Part shown: one piece after another, positions 1 through 10,012 of the stretch
Layout of the letters: each line of letters begins with the position of its first letter
Numbering within the stretch: the stretch's first letter is position 1
Assembly (NCBI RefSeq): GCF_002947535.1
Contig: NZ_PUAP01000008.1
Location: forward strand, 1-64,000
Source: Enterococcus mundtii
GTDB taxonomy: Bacteria; Bacillota; Bacilli; Lactobacillales; Enterococcaceae
DNA: 64,000 bases
Reading direction: 5' to 3'
Program-made: the position numbers and the translations under genes
Notes under the pieces: model-generated
Seen by the model: only the letters and a program-made list of their open reading frames with translations
What the model was told of the DNA's origin: nothing
Database searches by the model: none

Positions 1-216
1 TAAACTAATGGACTTGTTTTGCAAGTTTCATCCAAGTGACTTCCTCTAGATCACAACTACTTCTCAAGTGATGCTATGATAAGACCAAAGTAATTTCCAA
101 CTAGTGGCTATTTTTACATTTCATATCTCAAATAAATCCTTAGAAATCTGGAGTAACCATTAGATATGAAAAAATAAAAAAAACGAAAGTTATGACCTAC
201 TTTTTTTCTCATAAAA

Positions 217-245
217 TAGTCAATTTGTGTTTTTTTTGTTACACT
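217..245 (+). promoter_or_regulatory. candidate promoter of the metalloregulator gene
   Basis: A TAGTCA -35-like box (217-222) and a TACACT -10-like box (240-245) are separated by 17 bp and lie about 40 bp before the start codon. The -10 overlaps a short palindrome, CACTTACAAGTG (242-253), which could be an operator. Neither box is a strong match, so this is tentative. The rest of 1-284 holds no gene that I can support. Confidence 0.35.
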
Positions 246-284
246 TACAAGTGATGGTTTCTTACCATGAAAGGATGATCGCAT

Positions 285-932
285 ATGACACCAAACCGAG
301 AAGATTATTTAAAAATCATTCTGGAATTAGGCGGTGACACAACTAAAGTCAACAATAAACAAATCGTTTCTAGCCTAGCAGTGTCACCTGCTTCAGTAAG
401 CGAAATGATTTCTAAACTCGTAAAAGAAAAACTAGTCGAACACTCTCCTTACCAAGGTGTACAATTGACTGATAGCGGACTGATAAAAGCAAGTAGCCTG
501 ATACGTAAACATCGATTATGGGAAGTTTTTTTAGTCGAACATTTAGATTACAACTGGAATGAGGTCCATGACGATGCTGAGGTCCTTGAGCATGTGACTT
601 CTGAACAGCTTGCGGATCATTTAGAAAGTTATTTAAATCATCCTAAACATTGTCCTCACGGAGGCATTATTCCTGAAAAGGAACAAGTTGTCCACGAAGA
701 ACGTCGTCAAACACTTGAGTCCTACCCAGTCGGAACAAAAATTCGGATCGCTCGTGTCCTTGATGAAAAGGAATTACTAGACTATTTAGTGACAATCGAT
801 GTCAATATTGATGAAACTTATGAAATCACTGATGTAGCTGCCTATGAAGGTCCAATCACTATCCAAAATAAAACCAAAAAAATTCCTGTCAGCTTTAAAG
901 CCGCCAGTACAATTTTTGTCGATAAACTGTAA
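285..932 (+). CDS. DtxR/MntR-family metal-dependent transcriptional repressor
   Basis: This 215-residue protein has the three-part layout of DtxR-family repressors: a winged helix at about 1-65, a dimerisation and metal-binding domain at about 66-140, and a C-terminal FeoA/SH3-like domain. The segment DAEVLEH carries Glu where DtxR/IdeR has its ligand Cys, matching the Mn-sensing MntR pattern Glu-x-x-Glu-His. The length fits the streptococcal/enterococcal SloR/ScaR/EfaR group, so Mn(II)-dependent repression of metal uptake is the likely role. The Shine-Dalgarno AAAGGATG precedes the ATG. zwf follows after 17 bp on the same strand, so the two are probably co-transcribed. Family is certain; the metal is inferred. 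Confidence 0.85.
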   Translation: MTPNREDYLKIILELGGDTTKVNNKQIVSSLAVSPASVSEMISKLVKEKLVEHSPYQGVQLTDSGLIKASSLIRKHRLWEVFLVEHLDYNWNEVHDDAEVLEHVTSEQLADHLESYLNHPKHCPHGGIIPEKEQVVHEERRQTLESYPVGTKIRIARVLDEKELLDYLVTIDVNIDETYEITDVAAYEGPITIQNKTKKIPVSFKAASTIFVDKL

Positions 933-949
933 AGGAGATTACGCAAATA

Positions 950-2470
950 ATGAATGAAAAAAACGTATTATTTACTATATTTGGCGGTACAGGAGATTTA
1001 GCACAACGTAAATTGTATCCTTCACTTTTTCGTTTATACAAAAAAGGTAACTTGAGTGAACATTTTGCTGTGATCGGTACAGCACGTCGCCCTTGGAGTG
1101 ATGAACACTATCGTGAAGTGGTCAAAGGAACAATCGAATCATTGAACCCTTCTGCTGAAGAAGCCGAACGATTTGCTAGCCATTTTTATTATCAATCTCA
1201 TGATGTCAATGATTCTTCTCATTACCAAACATTAAAAGAATTATCTGATCGTTTAGATGAAAAATACCACTTGAATGGCAATCGAATGTACTATCTAGCC
1301 ATGGCTCCACAGTTTTTCGGTACGATCGTTTCACATTTGAAATCTCAAAAAATCGTCACTGAGACTGGCTTTAACCGATTGATCATCGAAAAACCTTTTG
1401 GCTCTGATTTCCAATCTGCATTTGAATTGAATGAAAAAATCCGACAAGTCTTTCCAGAAGATGACATTTTCCGTATCGACCATTACTTAGGTAAAGAAAT
1501 GATCCAAAATATCTCTGCGATCCGCTTTGCCAATAATATTTTTGAGTCTCAATGGAACAATCGTTACATCGACAACATCCAAATCACTTTTGGTGAGAGT
1601 TTAGGTGTTGAAGATCGTGGTGGTTATTATGACCACAGCGGCGCGTTAAAAGATATGGTCCAAAATCATATCCTTCAAGTATTAGCATTACTTGCGATGG
1701 AACCGCCTGTTGCTTTTTCTGAAAAAGAAATCCGATCAGAAAAGATCAAAGCGTTAAAAGCTATTCGTATCTATGAAAAAAAGGAAGTCTTAGAAAATTT
1801 TGTACGTGGGCAATATGCTGCAGGTCAATTAGACGATCAGACATTCAAAGGTTATCGTGAAGAAGACAACGTTGATCCAGAATCCACCACTGAAACATTT
1901 GTTGCTGGAAAATTCACGATCGATAATTTCCGTTGGTCTGGCGTACCTTTTTATGTACGTACCGGTAAGCGTCTTACTGAAAAAGGCACACGAATCAATA
2001 TCGTCTTTAAACAAGTGCCAGTCAATGTATTTAAAACATCCATCGATGAACCTTGCAATGACCCAACCTTACCACCCAATGTCTTGACTATCTATATCCA
2101 ACCAACAGAAGGTTTTTCATTTACATTAAATGGAAAAAAAGTTGGTCAGGGTTTTGCAACAGATCCAATCAAATTGGAATATCGCAATAGTGCTGAAATG
2201 GTCGAAAATAGTCCTGAAGCCTATGAAAAGCTTATGTTAGATGCGTTGAATGGCGATAGCACAAACTTCTCTCACTGGGAAGAAGTCGCACAATCTTGGC
2301 ACATCGTTGATGTGATCCGCCAAGTTTGGGATCAAGTACAACCAGATTTTCCAAATTACAAAGCTGGTTCTATGGGTCCTGAAGCAGCATTCGAACTTTT
2401 AGAAAAAGATGGTTTCGAATGGATCTGGCAACCAGATCATTGGTACCGTGAACGTGGAAAATTGGATTAG
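950..2470 (+). CDS. zwf: glucose-6-phosphate 1-dehydrogenase
   Basis: The enzyme oxidises glucose-6-phosphate to 6-phosphogluconolactone with NADP+, the entry step of the oxidative pentose phosphate pathway in the cytoplasm. The N-terminal Rossmann motif GGTGDLAQRKLYPSLF is at residues 12-27, the EKPFG segment at about 147-151, and the signature RIDHYLGKE at 175-183 contains the substrate-binding Lys and the conserved His. At 506 residues it is full length for the family. AAAGGAGATTACGCAAATA precedes the ATG, giving a normal Shine-Dalgarno site. It sits directly behind the metalloregulator gene and ends at a bidirectional terminator shared with the convergent ileS. Confidence 0.97.
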   Translation: MNEKNVLFTIFGGTGDLAQRKLYPSLFRLYKKGNLSEHFAVIGTARRPWSDEHYREVVKGTIESLNPSAEEAERFASHFYYQSHDVNDSSHYQTLKELSDRLDEKYHLNGNRMYYLAMAPQFFGTIVSHLKSQKIVTETGFNRLIIEKPFGSDFQSAFELNEKIRQVFPEDDIFRIDHYLGKEMIQNISAIRFANNIFESQWNNRYIDNIQITFGESLGVEDRGGYYDHSGALKDMVQNHILQVLALLAMEPPVAFSEKEIRSEKIKALKAIRIYEKKEVLENFVRGQYAAGQLDDQTFKGYREEDNVDPESTTETFVAGKFTIDNFRWSGVPFYVRTGKRLTEKGTRINIVFKQVPVNVFKTSIDEPCNDPTLPPNVLTIYIQPTEGFSFTLNGKKVGQGFATDPIKLEYRNSAEMVENSPEAYEKLMLDALNGDSTNFSHWEEVAQSWHIVDVIRQVWDQVQPDFPNYKAGSMGPEAAFELLEKDGFEWIWQPDHWYRERGKLD

Positions 2471-2514
2471 TCACCAATCACTTGTTATTCGCTTAAAAAT
2501 ACTTTTTTATATAT

Positions 2515-2554
2515 CAAAAACAACCAAACACAAAATGTGTTTGGTTGTTTTTTG
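2515..2554. terminator. bidirectional terminator between zwf and ileS
   Basis: A perfect 12-bp stem (CAACCAAACACA, 2521-2532, with its complement at 2536-2547) has a 3-nt loop, an A-run on the left and a T-run on the right. It serves both convergent genes. Confidence 0.9.
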
Positions 2555-2561
2555 CTTACTT

Positions 2562-5354
2562 TTATTCAAAACCTTCTGCGACTGCTTCTGGGTAGAACGC
2601 TTCAACAAGCTGTGCACAACGTCCGCATAAGTGTGGTAATTTTTCATCAGTGCCAACATCTTTACGGATTTGGCGACAACGATCACACGTTTCGCCTTCT
2701 GCTTTTTCGACTAAGATCGCTACATCATCAAAGACTAAAGCATTTTCAGGCGCTTCAGTGTTTTCTGGCATAATCGTAAAGTAGTCTGGTGAGACGATCA
2801 ATAATTGAGGAATGTCAGCAGCAACTGCTGTCAATAATTGATTCACCTGTTGATTCGGATAGATCGTTAATTTTGCTTCTAATGATTTTCCGATCAATTT
2901 ACTATTTCTTGCTTCTTCTAGTGCTTTTAAGACTTTATCACGGAAATCCATGAAGGCTGCCCATGTATCTAACAACTCATCTTGGTTAGCATATTCAACA
3001 TATCCTGGTAGCTCACTTAATTGAACATAAGCTTCTTCTTCTTTTAAGAATGACCAGATTTCCTCTGTTGTATGAGGAATGATCGGTGTCAATAATTTCG
3101 TTAATGAAACAGCCGTTTCATAAAAAACAGTTTGCATACAACGACGTTGATGATCATTTTCTGCTTCAATATAGACCACGTCTTTCGCAAAATCCAGATA
3201 GAAAGAAGAAAGATCCACTGTCAAGAAGTTCATCACCGTGCGATAGATTTGCATAAAGTTATACTTATCATATCCTTCTTCACGGATTTCTTTGATGACT
3301 TGATTCAAACGAACTGTCATATATTTATCAACTGAACGACGATCTTCATACGCTACTGCATCTTTCTTAGGATCAAAATCATCCGTATTTGCTAATAAGA
3401 ATCGCATCGTATTTCTGATTTTCCGATAAACTTCAGCAACCTGACCTAAAATATCCATTGATACACGAACATCTGCTTCGTAGTCCACACTAGATACCCA
3501 TAGACGGAGGATATCCGCACCAAATTGTTTGATCACTTTATCTGGAACGATCGTATTGCCTAATGATTTACTCATTTTTCGACCTTCACCATCTAATGTG
3601 AAGCCTTGTGATAAAACTGATTTATATGGCGCAACACCATTGATTGCGACACTTGTTGTAATACTTGAATTGAACCAACCACGGTATTGGTCAGAACCTT
3701 CAAGGTACATATCCGCCGGGAAAGATAACTCAGGACGTTGACGTAAAACAGCTTCATGAGAAGAACCTGAATCAAACCAAACATCCATGATATCTGTCTC
3801 TTTCGTAAATTCGCCATTTGGTGATCCTGGATGCGTAAAGCCTTCTGGTAGTAAGTCCTTCGCTTCTTTTTCAAACCAAATGATTGAGCCATGTGCCGCA
3901 AATAATTCAGCGACATGTTCAATCGTCTCAGGTGTAATGATTGCTTCACCATTTTCAGCATAAAAGATTGGTAGCGGAACGCCCCAAGCACGTTGACGTG
4001 AGATGACCCAATCGCCGCGATCACGTACCATATTGTAAAGACGTGTTTTTCCCCATGGAATGATCCAATCAACTTTTTCCACTTCATCAAGAATGTTTTG
4101 GCGGAAATCATTGATCGAAGCAAACCATTGTGGTGTTGCACGATAAATCACAGGTTTTTTAGTACGCCAGTCATGTGGGTAACTATGGGTGAAGAAATCC
4201 AATTTCAACAAGGTACCTTTTTCTTGTAATAGATCCGTGATCATTGGATTTGCTTTGTCATAAAAGATTCCTTCAAATCCAGGTGCTTCATCAGTAAATA
4301 CACCTTTAGAATCCACAGGAGAAACAACAGGTAATTTGTAACGATTTCCTGCAATATAGTCATCTTCCCCGTGTCCAGGTGCAGTGTGGACTAATCCAGT
4401 ACCTGCATCCAAGGTCACGTGATCTCCTAAGATCACTAAAGATTCACGATCATAGAATGGATGTGTCGCTGTCATGTATTCCATCTCTTGTCCTGCAAAT
4501 TCTTTTAAGACTGTGACTGTTTCCCAGCCAATTGCCTGTTGCACCGTTTCCATCAAATCTTTGGCAACGACAAATTTGCGACCATCAGCTTCTACTAAGA
4601 CATACGTAAATGTTGGATTTACAGCAATCCCTTGGTTAGCTGGTAATGTCCATGGTGTCGTTGTCCAAATAACGAAAGCAGTATCTTCATCCAAAAGGTC
4701 TTTGCCATCTTTCACAGTGAAAGCGACATAGATTGAAGGAGATTTGACATCTTTATATTCAATTTCAGCTTCAGCTAATGAAGATTCACTAGATGGTGAC
4801 CAGTAAATTGGTTTTAATCCTTTGTAGATATACCCTTTTTCAGCCATTTTACCAAACACACGGATCTGTGCAGCTTCATAGGAAGGATCTAAAGTGACAT
4901 AAGGATTTTCCCAATCACCAGCAACGCCTAAACGCTTAAAGTCTTCCCGTTGTTTGTCTACTTGTGAAAGGGCGTATTCACGACATTTTTCCAAGTATTC
5001 AGCCATCGTCATTTCTTTTCTTTTGATCCCTTTGTTCGTCAACACTTGCTCGATCGGCAAGCCATGCGTATCCCAACCGGGAACGTAAGGCGCACGAAAA
5101 CCAGACATTGATTTTGAACGGATGATGATATCTTTACTGATTTTGTTTAAAGAATGCCCTAAATGGATATTTCCGTTTGCATACGGGGGGCCGTCATGAA
5201 GAATAAAGCTCGGTTTGCCTTCATTCAACGCTTGTCTTTGTTGATAGATTTGATTTTCTTCCCATTCTTTTTGCCACTCACCTTCACGGTTCGGCAAATT
5301 CCCACGCATAGGAAAACTTGTTTTTCCTAATTGCAAGGTTTCTTTCATTTTCAT
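2562..5354 (-). CDS. ileS: isoleucyl-tRNA synthetase
   Basis: This class I aminoacyl-tRNA synthetase charges tRNA-Ile. At 930 residues it is a full-length bacterial-type IleRS. The HIGH-type motif is in [13 protein letters not shown] at about 56-68, and the KMSKS loop is literally KMSKS near residue 595. Between them lies the CP1 editing domain. The C-terminus has the zinc site formed by Cys889, Cys892, Cys909 and Cys912. AAGGAG, 7 nt before the ATG, supports this start. A T-box leader lies immediately upstream, so expression should respond to uncharged tRNA-Ile. It is the last gene of the dcw cluster. Confidence 0.98.
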   Translation of the reverse strand: MKMKETLQLGKTSFPMRGNLPNREGEWQKEWEENQIYQQRQALNEGKPSFILHDGPPYANGNIHLGHSLNKISKDIIIRSKSMSGFRAPYVPGWDTHGLPIEQVLTNKGIKRKEMTMAEYLEKCREYALSQVDKQREDFKRLGVAGDWENPYVTLDPSYEAAQIRVFGKMAEKGYIYKGLKPIYWSPSSESSLAEAEIEYKDVKSPSIYVAFTVKDGKDLLDEDTAFVIWTTTPWTLPANQGIAVNPTFTYVLVEADGRKFVVAKDLMETVQQAIGWETVTVLKEFAGQEMEYMTATHPFYDRESLVILGDHVTLDAGTGLVHTAPGHGEDDYIAGNRYKLPVVSPVDSKGVFTDEAPGFEGIFYDKANPMITDLLQEKGTLLKLDFFTHSYPHDWRTKKPVIYRATPQWFASINDFRQNILDEVEKVDWIIPWGKTRLYNMVRDRGDWVISRQRAWGVPLPIFYAENGEAIITPETIEHVAELFAAHGSIIWFEKEAKDLLPEGFTHPGSPNGEFTKETDIMDVWFDSGSSHEAVLRQRPELSFPADMYLEGSDQYRGWFNSSITTSVAINGVAPYKSVLSQGFTLDGEGRKMSKSLGNTIVPDKVIKQFGADILRLWVSSVDYEADVRVSMDILGQVAEVYRKIRNTMRFLLANTDDFDPKKDAVAYEDRRSVDKYMTVRLNQVIKEIREEGYDKYNFMQIYRTVMNFLTVDLSSFYLDFAKDVVYIEAENDHQRRCMQTVFYETAVSLTKLLTPIIPHTTEEIWSFLKEEEAYVQLSELPGYVEYANQDELLDTWAAFMDFRDKVLKALEEARNSKLIGKSLEAKLTIYPNQQVNQLLTAVAADIPQLLIVSPDYFTIMPENTEAPENALVFDDVAILVEKAEGETCDRCRQIRKDVGTDEKLPHLCGRCAQLVEAFYPEAVAEGFE

Positions 5355-5385
5355 ATAAACACTCCTTAGCTTTAGTTTACAGAAC

Positions 5386-5598
5386 GCAAAAAAGCATGTT
5401 CATCCTAGGGACGAACATGCCGTGGTACCACCCAAATTTAGTTACGATCGTAACTCTCAAAGACCGATAACGAGGTCAACCGCTATTTCTTACTATCGTT
5501 CAGAAATAAAACAAGTAGAGGATCTTTCACTTTGCAGGGTCTTACCAATCTTACACTGTCATTGGCTCGCTTTAAGAATGTCAAAATGCTTTTCTGTT
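5386..5598 (-). promoter_or_regulatory. T-box riboswitch leader of ileS
   Basis: Read on the minus strand, the leader contains the T-box core GGGTGGTACCACGG (about 5420-5433), followed by a terminator hairpin with GCATGTTC and GAACATGC arms (about 5393-5420) and a T-run. Upstream is the AGCGAGCC element typical of the stem I distal region (near 5566-5573). A candidate AUC isoleucine specifier lies at 5521-5523. The leader starts at the divIVA stop codon, leaving no room for a separate intergenic promoter. The T-box core is unambiguous; the specifier is inferred from the linear sequence. Confidence 0.92.
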
Positions 5599-6306
5599 CT
5601 ACTCTTCTTCGTATTCTCCAGGAATGATCGAAAGATCGATTGCTTGCGTATCAAAAGCAGTCACTGGAGACTCGTATACTCCTGTTTCAGAGTGTACATC
5701 ACTTTCAATTTCATTGTCAAGCTGTTTTGCCAAAACTTCTTTGATTACTTCATGGCTGTCCGTTACATAACTAGAGAATGGTTGTAAGATCTCATCCCAT
5801 TCTGGACTTTTCACTTGTTCAAGTTGTGATTCTAACATCAAGCTGATTCGTTGATGGAATACACGTGTTTTCTTCTTCAAATCTTCTGTTTCTGTAGCTA
5901 GTTGTCTTGCTTTTTCAGTTGCGTCTGTCAAAATACGACGGGCTTTTTCTTCTGCATCCGTTGTTAATTGGTGCGCGCGTTTTTCAGCGTTTGCTACCAT
6001 TTCGTCTGCTTTGTTTTGTGCAGAAGTCACGATTACTTCTGATTCTTTACTTGCACTTGTTTTTACTTTGTCGGCTGTATCTTGTGCCACAATGATCGAT
6101 TGGTTCAAAGCATCTTTTAATTCATTGAAGTATTCAAGTTTTTCTTCTGAATGCTTCACTGCTTTTTCTAGTTCACGATTTCTTTGTGTTACTTCTTCGT
6201 AATCACGAACCACTAAATCTAAGAAATCATCTACTTCGTCTTGATTATATCCCCGCATTTTCGTTGGGAATGTTTTATTTTGAATATCTAATGGAGTTAA
6301 AGCCAT
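5599..6306 (-). CDS. divIVA: DivIVA cell division / polar organiser protein
   Basis: The N-terminal membrane-binding segment MALTPLDIQNKTFPTKMRGYN is followed by QDEVDDFLDLV, the hallmark of DivIVA, then a long coiled coil rich in Ala, Glu and Lys at about 30-165. The protein assembles at negatively curved membrane at septa and poles and organises cell-wall synthesis and division. It has 235 residues, with a family-variable acidic tail ending in EEE. AAGGTGGT upstream of the ATG is the ribosome binding site. It closes the ylm block of the dcw cluster and directly abuts the ileS T-box. Confidence 0.96.
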   Translation of the reverse strand: MALTPLDIQNKTFPTKMRGYNQDEVDDFLDLVVRDYEEVTQRNRELEKAVKHSEEKLEYFNELKDALNQSIIVAQDTADKVKTSASKESEVIVTSAQNKADEMVANAEKRAHQLTTDAEEKARRILTDATEKARQLATETEDLKKKTRVFHQRISLMLESQLEQVKSPEWDEILQPFSSYVTDSHEVIKEVLAKQLDNEIESDVHSETGVYESPVTAFDTQAIDLSIIPGEYEEE

Positions 6307-6326
6307 GAGTAAACCACCTTCTTGTT

Positions 6327-7109
6327 TTATTTACGTAATACACCAAACAACACCCTGCACTTGTCTTTCTTTGTTTTCCCCTCAAGGTCTTGGATTTGTA
6401 TTCTACCATATCCTCTGATCGAAACAATATCTAATAACTCAAGCAAAAAGTCCGGTTTCGTATTTTCTGTCCAATTCACTTTTACTTTCCCCGATTCGAT
6501 CAGTTGCTTTGAACGCTGTCTTGAAATATTATAGATTTCCGAGATCACACTATCCAGTCTAAGTGAGCTGACTGTGCCTCTTTCTTGAGTCCAGCTATCT
6601 TTTGGCAAGATCATCTCTGTGTAATTGATCTCTTCTAAGCGAACAGCCACTTTCCCGATTTTAGTCACTTGATTAACGACAAAATGATCGATTTCGTCTG
6701 CAATGAAAACTTGCCATCGGTCATCATCTGAAATAATATCACCGAAGTAAGAACGTTTTATCCCTGTACCAACTAGTGTACCTAAAATCTTGCCATGACT
6801 CAAACTGGCAAACTTACTTGGGTAATGGATTTCATATAACGACATTTCAAAATCATCGTCAACTGGTTCATAGTAGTCTGGGAAAATCAAGCATCTTTTT
6901 CGTTCTGCTTGCTCATAACCGCCGTATAATTGAAAACGTAAGTCACTATTTTGGCGAATCAAGGTCTCTAAGATGTAACATTGTCTTGGGTCAAGAAATT
7001 CTGTCAGATAAGGTGCATACTGACTCTGGACCTGTTCGATCCAATCTCCGACAGAGTCAATAAACGGACGTTCATCTACTCGGAAATGCTGATACACATT
7101 CGTATCCAC
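6327..7109 (-). CDS. ylmH: YlmH, S4-domain RNA-binding protein
   Basis: This 260-residue protein matches YlmH, the conserved RNA-binding protein between ylmG and divIVA in Gram-positive division clusters. The C-terminal S4 domain is seen in SLRLDSVISEIYNISRQRSK and following residues (about 180-245), with the usual KVNW turn. The start is GTG, preceded by TAGGAGGGAATCAA. In Bacillus and streptococci the family is linked to ribosome-associated quality control and to division. Position, length and the S4 domain agree; the precise job here is inferred. Confidence 0.92.
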   Translation of the reverse strand: MDTNVYQHFRVDERPFIDSVGDWIEQVQSQYAPYLTEFLDPRQCYILETLIRQNSDLRFQLYGGYEQAERKRCLIFPDYYEPVDDDFEMSLYEIHYPSKFASLSHGKILGTLVGTGIKRSYFGDIISDDDRWQVFIADEIDHFVVNQVTKIGKVAVRLEEINYTEMILPKDSWTQERGTVSSLRLDSVISEIYNISRQRSKQLIESGKVKVNWTENTKPDFLLELLDIVSIRGYGRIQIQDLEGKTKKDKCRVLFGVLRK

Positions 7110-7142
7110 TTGATTCCCTCCTATATCCCTGGTTGCTCAATA

Positions 7143-7412
7143 CTAAATAGCGAACGTAATCATCCATAAAACGATATGCTGCAATCCTTGGACAGCAAGA
7201 TTTAAAATCACAATTGATGCTAAGATCGTAAAATCCATTGGTCCAAATCTTAAAGGCAAACGATCGAATAGGCTGATATATGGTTCACAAATCTTTGATA
7301 ATATGCGTCCAAGACTAGATTGATATCCTCCAGGAAACCAAGATAGTAACGCATAAACTACTAGGATCATGCTATAAAAGTATGCAGCACGTGAAATTAA
7401 ATTAAGTATCAT
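7143..7412 (-). CDS. ylmG: YggT/YlmG family membrane protein
   Basis: This is a small integral membrane protein with two hydrophobic segments and the family motif LLSWFPGGYQSSLGRIL followed by CEPYISLFDRLPLRFGPMDF. YlmG/YggT proteins sit between sepF and ylmH in Gram-positive dcw clusters and are associated with division or membrane organisation, without a defined enzymatic role. The start is uncertain. The strong site GGAGGAG lies about 20 nt before the listed ATG (MILNL), too far for normal use. An in-frame ATT 15 nt upstream would have ideal spacing and would add five residues. Confidence 0.88.
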   Translation of the reverse strand: MILNLISRAAYFYSMILVVYALLSWFPGGYQSSLGRILSKICEPYISLFDRLPLRFGPMDFTILASIVILNLAVQGLQHIVLWMITFAI

Positions 7413-7442
7413 AAAAAGAATATAAATGTTTGCTCCTCCTCT

Positions 7443-8042
7443 TTACAGATCAAACATACTTCCATCTGCGAAAGATTGAGCCGTTGAACTATCGATTTCC
7501 AGACCAGCTGGTGTGCAAAGGAAAATCTCATCACCTACTCGTTTGATATCGCCGTCTAACGCATAGACTGTCCCTGTTAGAAAATCCACGATACGTCGAG
7601 CCTGCTTTTCTTCTACTAACCGAAAGTTGACTAATGTTGCTTCTCCCGCAATGATTCTTTTAGCAATCGTCATTGCTTCAGAGTAGGCACGAGGTTCCAT
7701 CACTGTGATTTTTCCTGCTAACTGTGTGTTCGGTTGAACAGATGGTCTCGTTTGTCGTTGGTCTTTTTGCGTATTTTTTGTAGAAGTTTGATGTAATTCG
7801 ATGACTTTTTTTGTTTCGTTCATCGGCGCATTCTCACGACCAACCGGACGTGATGTCGTCGTTGGGCGTTGTTTTTTTTCAATCGGCTGTGAAACAGCTG
7901 GAGAATGTTGTTGATACTGTGTGTTTGATTTAGTTGGCTGCTTGGCAACCTTTTGTTGTTCAGGATAATCTTCGTATTCGTACTCTTCTTCATCAGCTAA
8001 TCCGAAAAAATTAGCAATTGCTCCCCTGTTTAAAAGTGGCAT
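7443..8042 (-). CDS. sepF: SepF, FtsZ-interacting cell division protein
   Basis: The N-terminal amphipathic helix (MPLLNRGAIANFFGLADEEE) should anchor SepF to the membrane. A Gln/Thr-rich disordered linker follows (about 25-105), then the conserved beta domain (about 110-195) with VMEPRAYSEAMTIAKRI and LVNFRLVEEKQARRIVDFLTG. SepF forms rings that tether and align FtsZ filaments. At 199 residues it is slightly long because of the linker. Its ATG overlaps the ylmE stop codon (TAATG), indicating translational coupling. Confidence 0.96.
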   Translation of the reverse strand: MPLLNRGAIANFFGLADEEEYEYEDYPEQQKVAKQPTKSNTQYQQHSPAVSQPIEKKQRPTTTSRPVGRENAPMNETKKVIELHQTSTKNTQKDQRQTRPSVQPNTQLAGKITVMEPRAYSEAMTIAKRIIAGEATLVNFRLVEEKQARRIVDFLTGTVYALDGDIKRVGDEIFLCTPAGLEIDSSTAQSFADGSMFDL

Positions 8043-8728
8043 TATTCTTCCTCCTCGTCTTTGAATAGCGCTGTTCCTACACGGATAAATGTAGCTCCTT
8101 CTTCAATTGCAAGTTGAAAATCTTGGCTCATCCCCATGCTCAGTTCGGTACATGGTGCATGTGTGTATTGTTTTGATTGGGCAAGATCACGCAATTCTCT
8201 CAGCGTTTCAAACACTTTACGAATTTGTTCAGCAGAAGCGTCCTTCGGTGCCATAGTCATAAGTCCTACTACCTGTATATTTGGATAGGCTGCTAAAGAT
8301 TCTAAGAAAGGCAGAAGCTCCGCTGGTGAGATACCGTGTTTCGATACTTCACCAGACACATTGACTTCCACAAAACAAGCTAATTGTTTTTCTAATCTTT
8401 TTTGGATTTCTTCTGCTAATTTCAAACTGTCTAACGCATGAAAGTAATCAATTTCATTTACAATCAATTTTACCTTTCTGCGTTGTAAATTACCAATTAA
8501 ATGCCACTTCACTTCAGAATATTTAAGCAAATCTTGTTTTTTTTGCAACAATTTATCGACACGATTTTCTGCACAATGTGTCACTCCGGCATTGATTAAT
8601 TCTTCTGTTTGGAGTGATTCTACAGATTTTGTAACAGCTACTAATGTCACTTCTTTCGGGTCACGATGAACAAGAGCACACGAATCCTGAATGTCTTGCT
8701 TGATATTCTGCAAGTTGTCAGCAATCAT
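8042..8728 (-). CDS. ylmE: YggS/YlmE pyridoxal-phosphate homeostasis protein
   Basis: This is a single-domain TIM-barrel PLP-binding protein of the YggS/PROSC family (228 residues). The PLP-binding lysine is Lys34 in LVAVTKSV. Other family signatures are WHLIGNLQRRK and the phosphate-binding C-terminal LSMGMSQDFQLAIEEGATFIRVGTALF. It is thought to buffer free PLP and amino-acid/keto-acid pools; no catalysis is established for the family. AAAGGAGGAAGAGCAC precedes the ATG. Location right after ftsZ is the usual Gram-positive arrangement. Confidence 0.95.
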   Translation of the reverse strand: MIADNLQNIKQDIQDSCALVHRDPKEVTLVAVTKSVESLQTEELINAGVTHCAENRVDKLLQKKQDLLKYSEVKWHLIGNLQRRKVKLIVNEIDYFHALDSLKLAEEIQKRLEKQLACFVEVNVSGEVSKHGISPAELLPFLESLAAYPNIQVVGLMTMAPKDASAEQIRKVFETLRELRDLAQSKQYTHAPCTELSMGMSQDFQLAIEEGATFIRVGTALFKDEEEE

Positions 8729-8743
8729 GTGCTCTTCCTCCTT

Positions 8744-9991
8744 TTATTTTTTACGACGGAAAAACGGCGGTGTATTCAATTCGTCGTCACCTTTTGTTTT
8801 TGTTTCTTCACGATTGAATGTATCAAATTCTTTTTTCTCAATAGTTTCGTAATTAGACTCATCCACTTTTGGACGAACATTTTGTTCGCGACGGATGTCC
8901 CAATCACCAAAACTGCTTTCATCTTCAGCAGTGATTGGTTTTGCTTGGTCCATGTCTAATCGATTGCTTTGAGCAGAAGATTGCGTTTGAGTTGACGTTT
9001 GTCTAGCTGGACGACTAGACTTTCGTTCCTTTTTTGTTTCATCAATACCTGTAGCAATGACCGTTACACGGATTTCATCGCCCATTTCTTCATTGATCGA
9101 TGTACCTAAGATGATATTTACATCGCCAGTTGCTGCATTTGCTACGATATCTGAAGCATCTTGTGCTTCGAATAACGTCATATCCAAGCCACCAGTGATG
9201 TTCAATAGGACTTGTTCTGCCCCATCGATCGATGTTTCTAATAATGGAGAAGAGATTGCTTTCTTCGTTGCTTCGATCACGCGTTCTTCACCGCTTGCTA
9301 CTCCGATACCCATCAAAGCGGTACCTTGGTTTGCCATCACTGTTTTCACATCAGCAAAATCCAAGTTTACGTAACCTGGTGCTGTGATCAAATCAGAGAT
9401 ACCTTGCACACCTTGACGTAAGACATTGTCTGCCTCACGGAATGCTTCAAGCATTGGTGTCTTTTTGTCAACGACTTCAAGAAGACGGTTGTTTGAGATG
9501 ATCAATAATGTATCAACGTTTTCTTTCAAACGTGCGATACCTTCCGCAGCGAAACGGCCACGTTTTGGTCCTTCAAATGTAAATGGACGAGTGACAACAC
9601 CCACTGTCAATGCGCCTAATTCTCTAGCGATTCCAGCAACGATCGGTGCAGCACCAGTACCAGTTCCACCACCCATACCAGCAGTGATGAAGATCATGTC
9701 TGCGCCTTCTAATGCTTCACGTAAAGATTGTTCACTCTCTTCAGCTGCTTTTTGGCCAACTTCTGGTTGTGAACCTGCACCTAAACCACGTGTGTATTTA
9801 GGGCCTAATTGGATCACTGTTTCTGCTTTTGAATTTTTTAATGCTTGAACGTCTGTGTTGGCAGTGATAAACTCAACACCTTTAACGTTTTCTTCAATCA
9901 TACGGTTTACAGCGTTTCCGCCTCCACCACCGACGCCGATTACTTTGATGACTGCGCCGTCATTGATGTTATTATCAATTGAGAATTCCAT
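8744..9991 (-). CDS. ftsZ: FtsZ, tubulin-like division GTPase
   Basis: FtsZ polymerises at midcell to form the Z ring. The tubulin signature GGGTGTGAA is at 107-115, the T7-loop region [11 protein letters not shown] is present, and after a variable linker the C-terminal conserved peptide [14 protein letters not shown] provides the docking site for FtsA and SepF. Its 415 residues are typical of the family. The Shine-Dalgarno is GGGAGGA, before ATG. It follows ftsA by 21 bp in the dcw operon. Confidence 0.99.
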   Translation of the reverse strand: MEFSIDNNINDGAVIKVIGVGGGGGNAVNRMIEENVKGVEFITANTDVQALKNSKAETVIQLGPKYTRGLGAGSQPEVGQKAAEESEQSLREALEGADMIFITAGMGGGTGTGAAPIVAGIARELGALTVGVVTRPFTFEGPKRGRFAAEGIARLKENVDTLLIISNNRLLEVVDKKTPMLEAFREADNVLRQGVQGISDLITAPGYVNLDFADVKTVMANQGTALMGIGVASGEERVIEATKKAISSPLLETSIDGAEQVLLNITGGLDMTLFEAQDASDIVANAATGDVNIILGTSINEEMGDEIRVTVIATGIDETKKERKSSRPARQTSTQTQSSAQSNRLDMDQAKPITAEDESSFGDWDIRREQNVRPKVDESNYETIEKKEFDTFNREETKTKGDDELNTPPFFRRKK

Positions 9992-10012
9992 GTTTTTTTC
10001 CTCCCACGATGA

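Noticed and set aside
119-171. 10-bp inverted repeat TTTCATATCT ... AGATATGAAA upstream of the metalloregulator gene
   Set aside because: The arms are 33 nt apart in AT-rich sequence, and no terminator tail or known element fits; treated as chance.
3593-4141. 182-residue open frame inside ileS
   Set aside because: It overlaps ileS completely in another frame on the same strand; ileS is full length and well supported.
9426-9848. 140-residue plus-strand open frame opposite ftsZ
   Set aside because: Antisense shadow of a highly conserved gene without a start site or family similarity.
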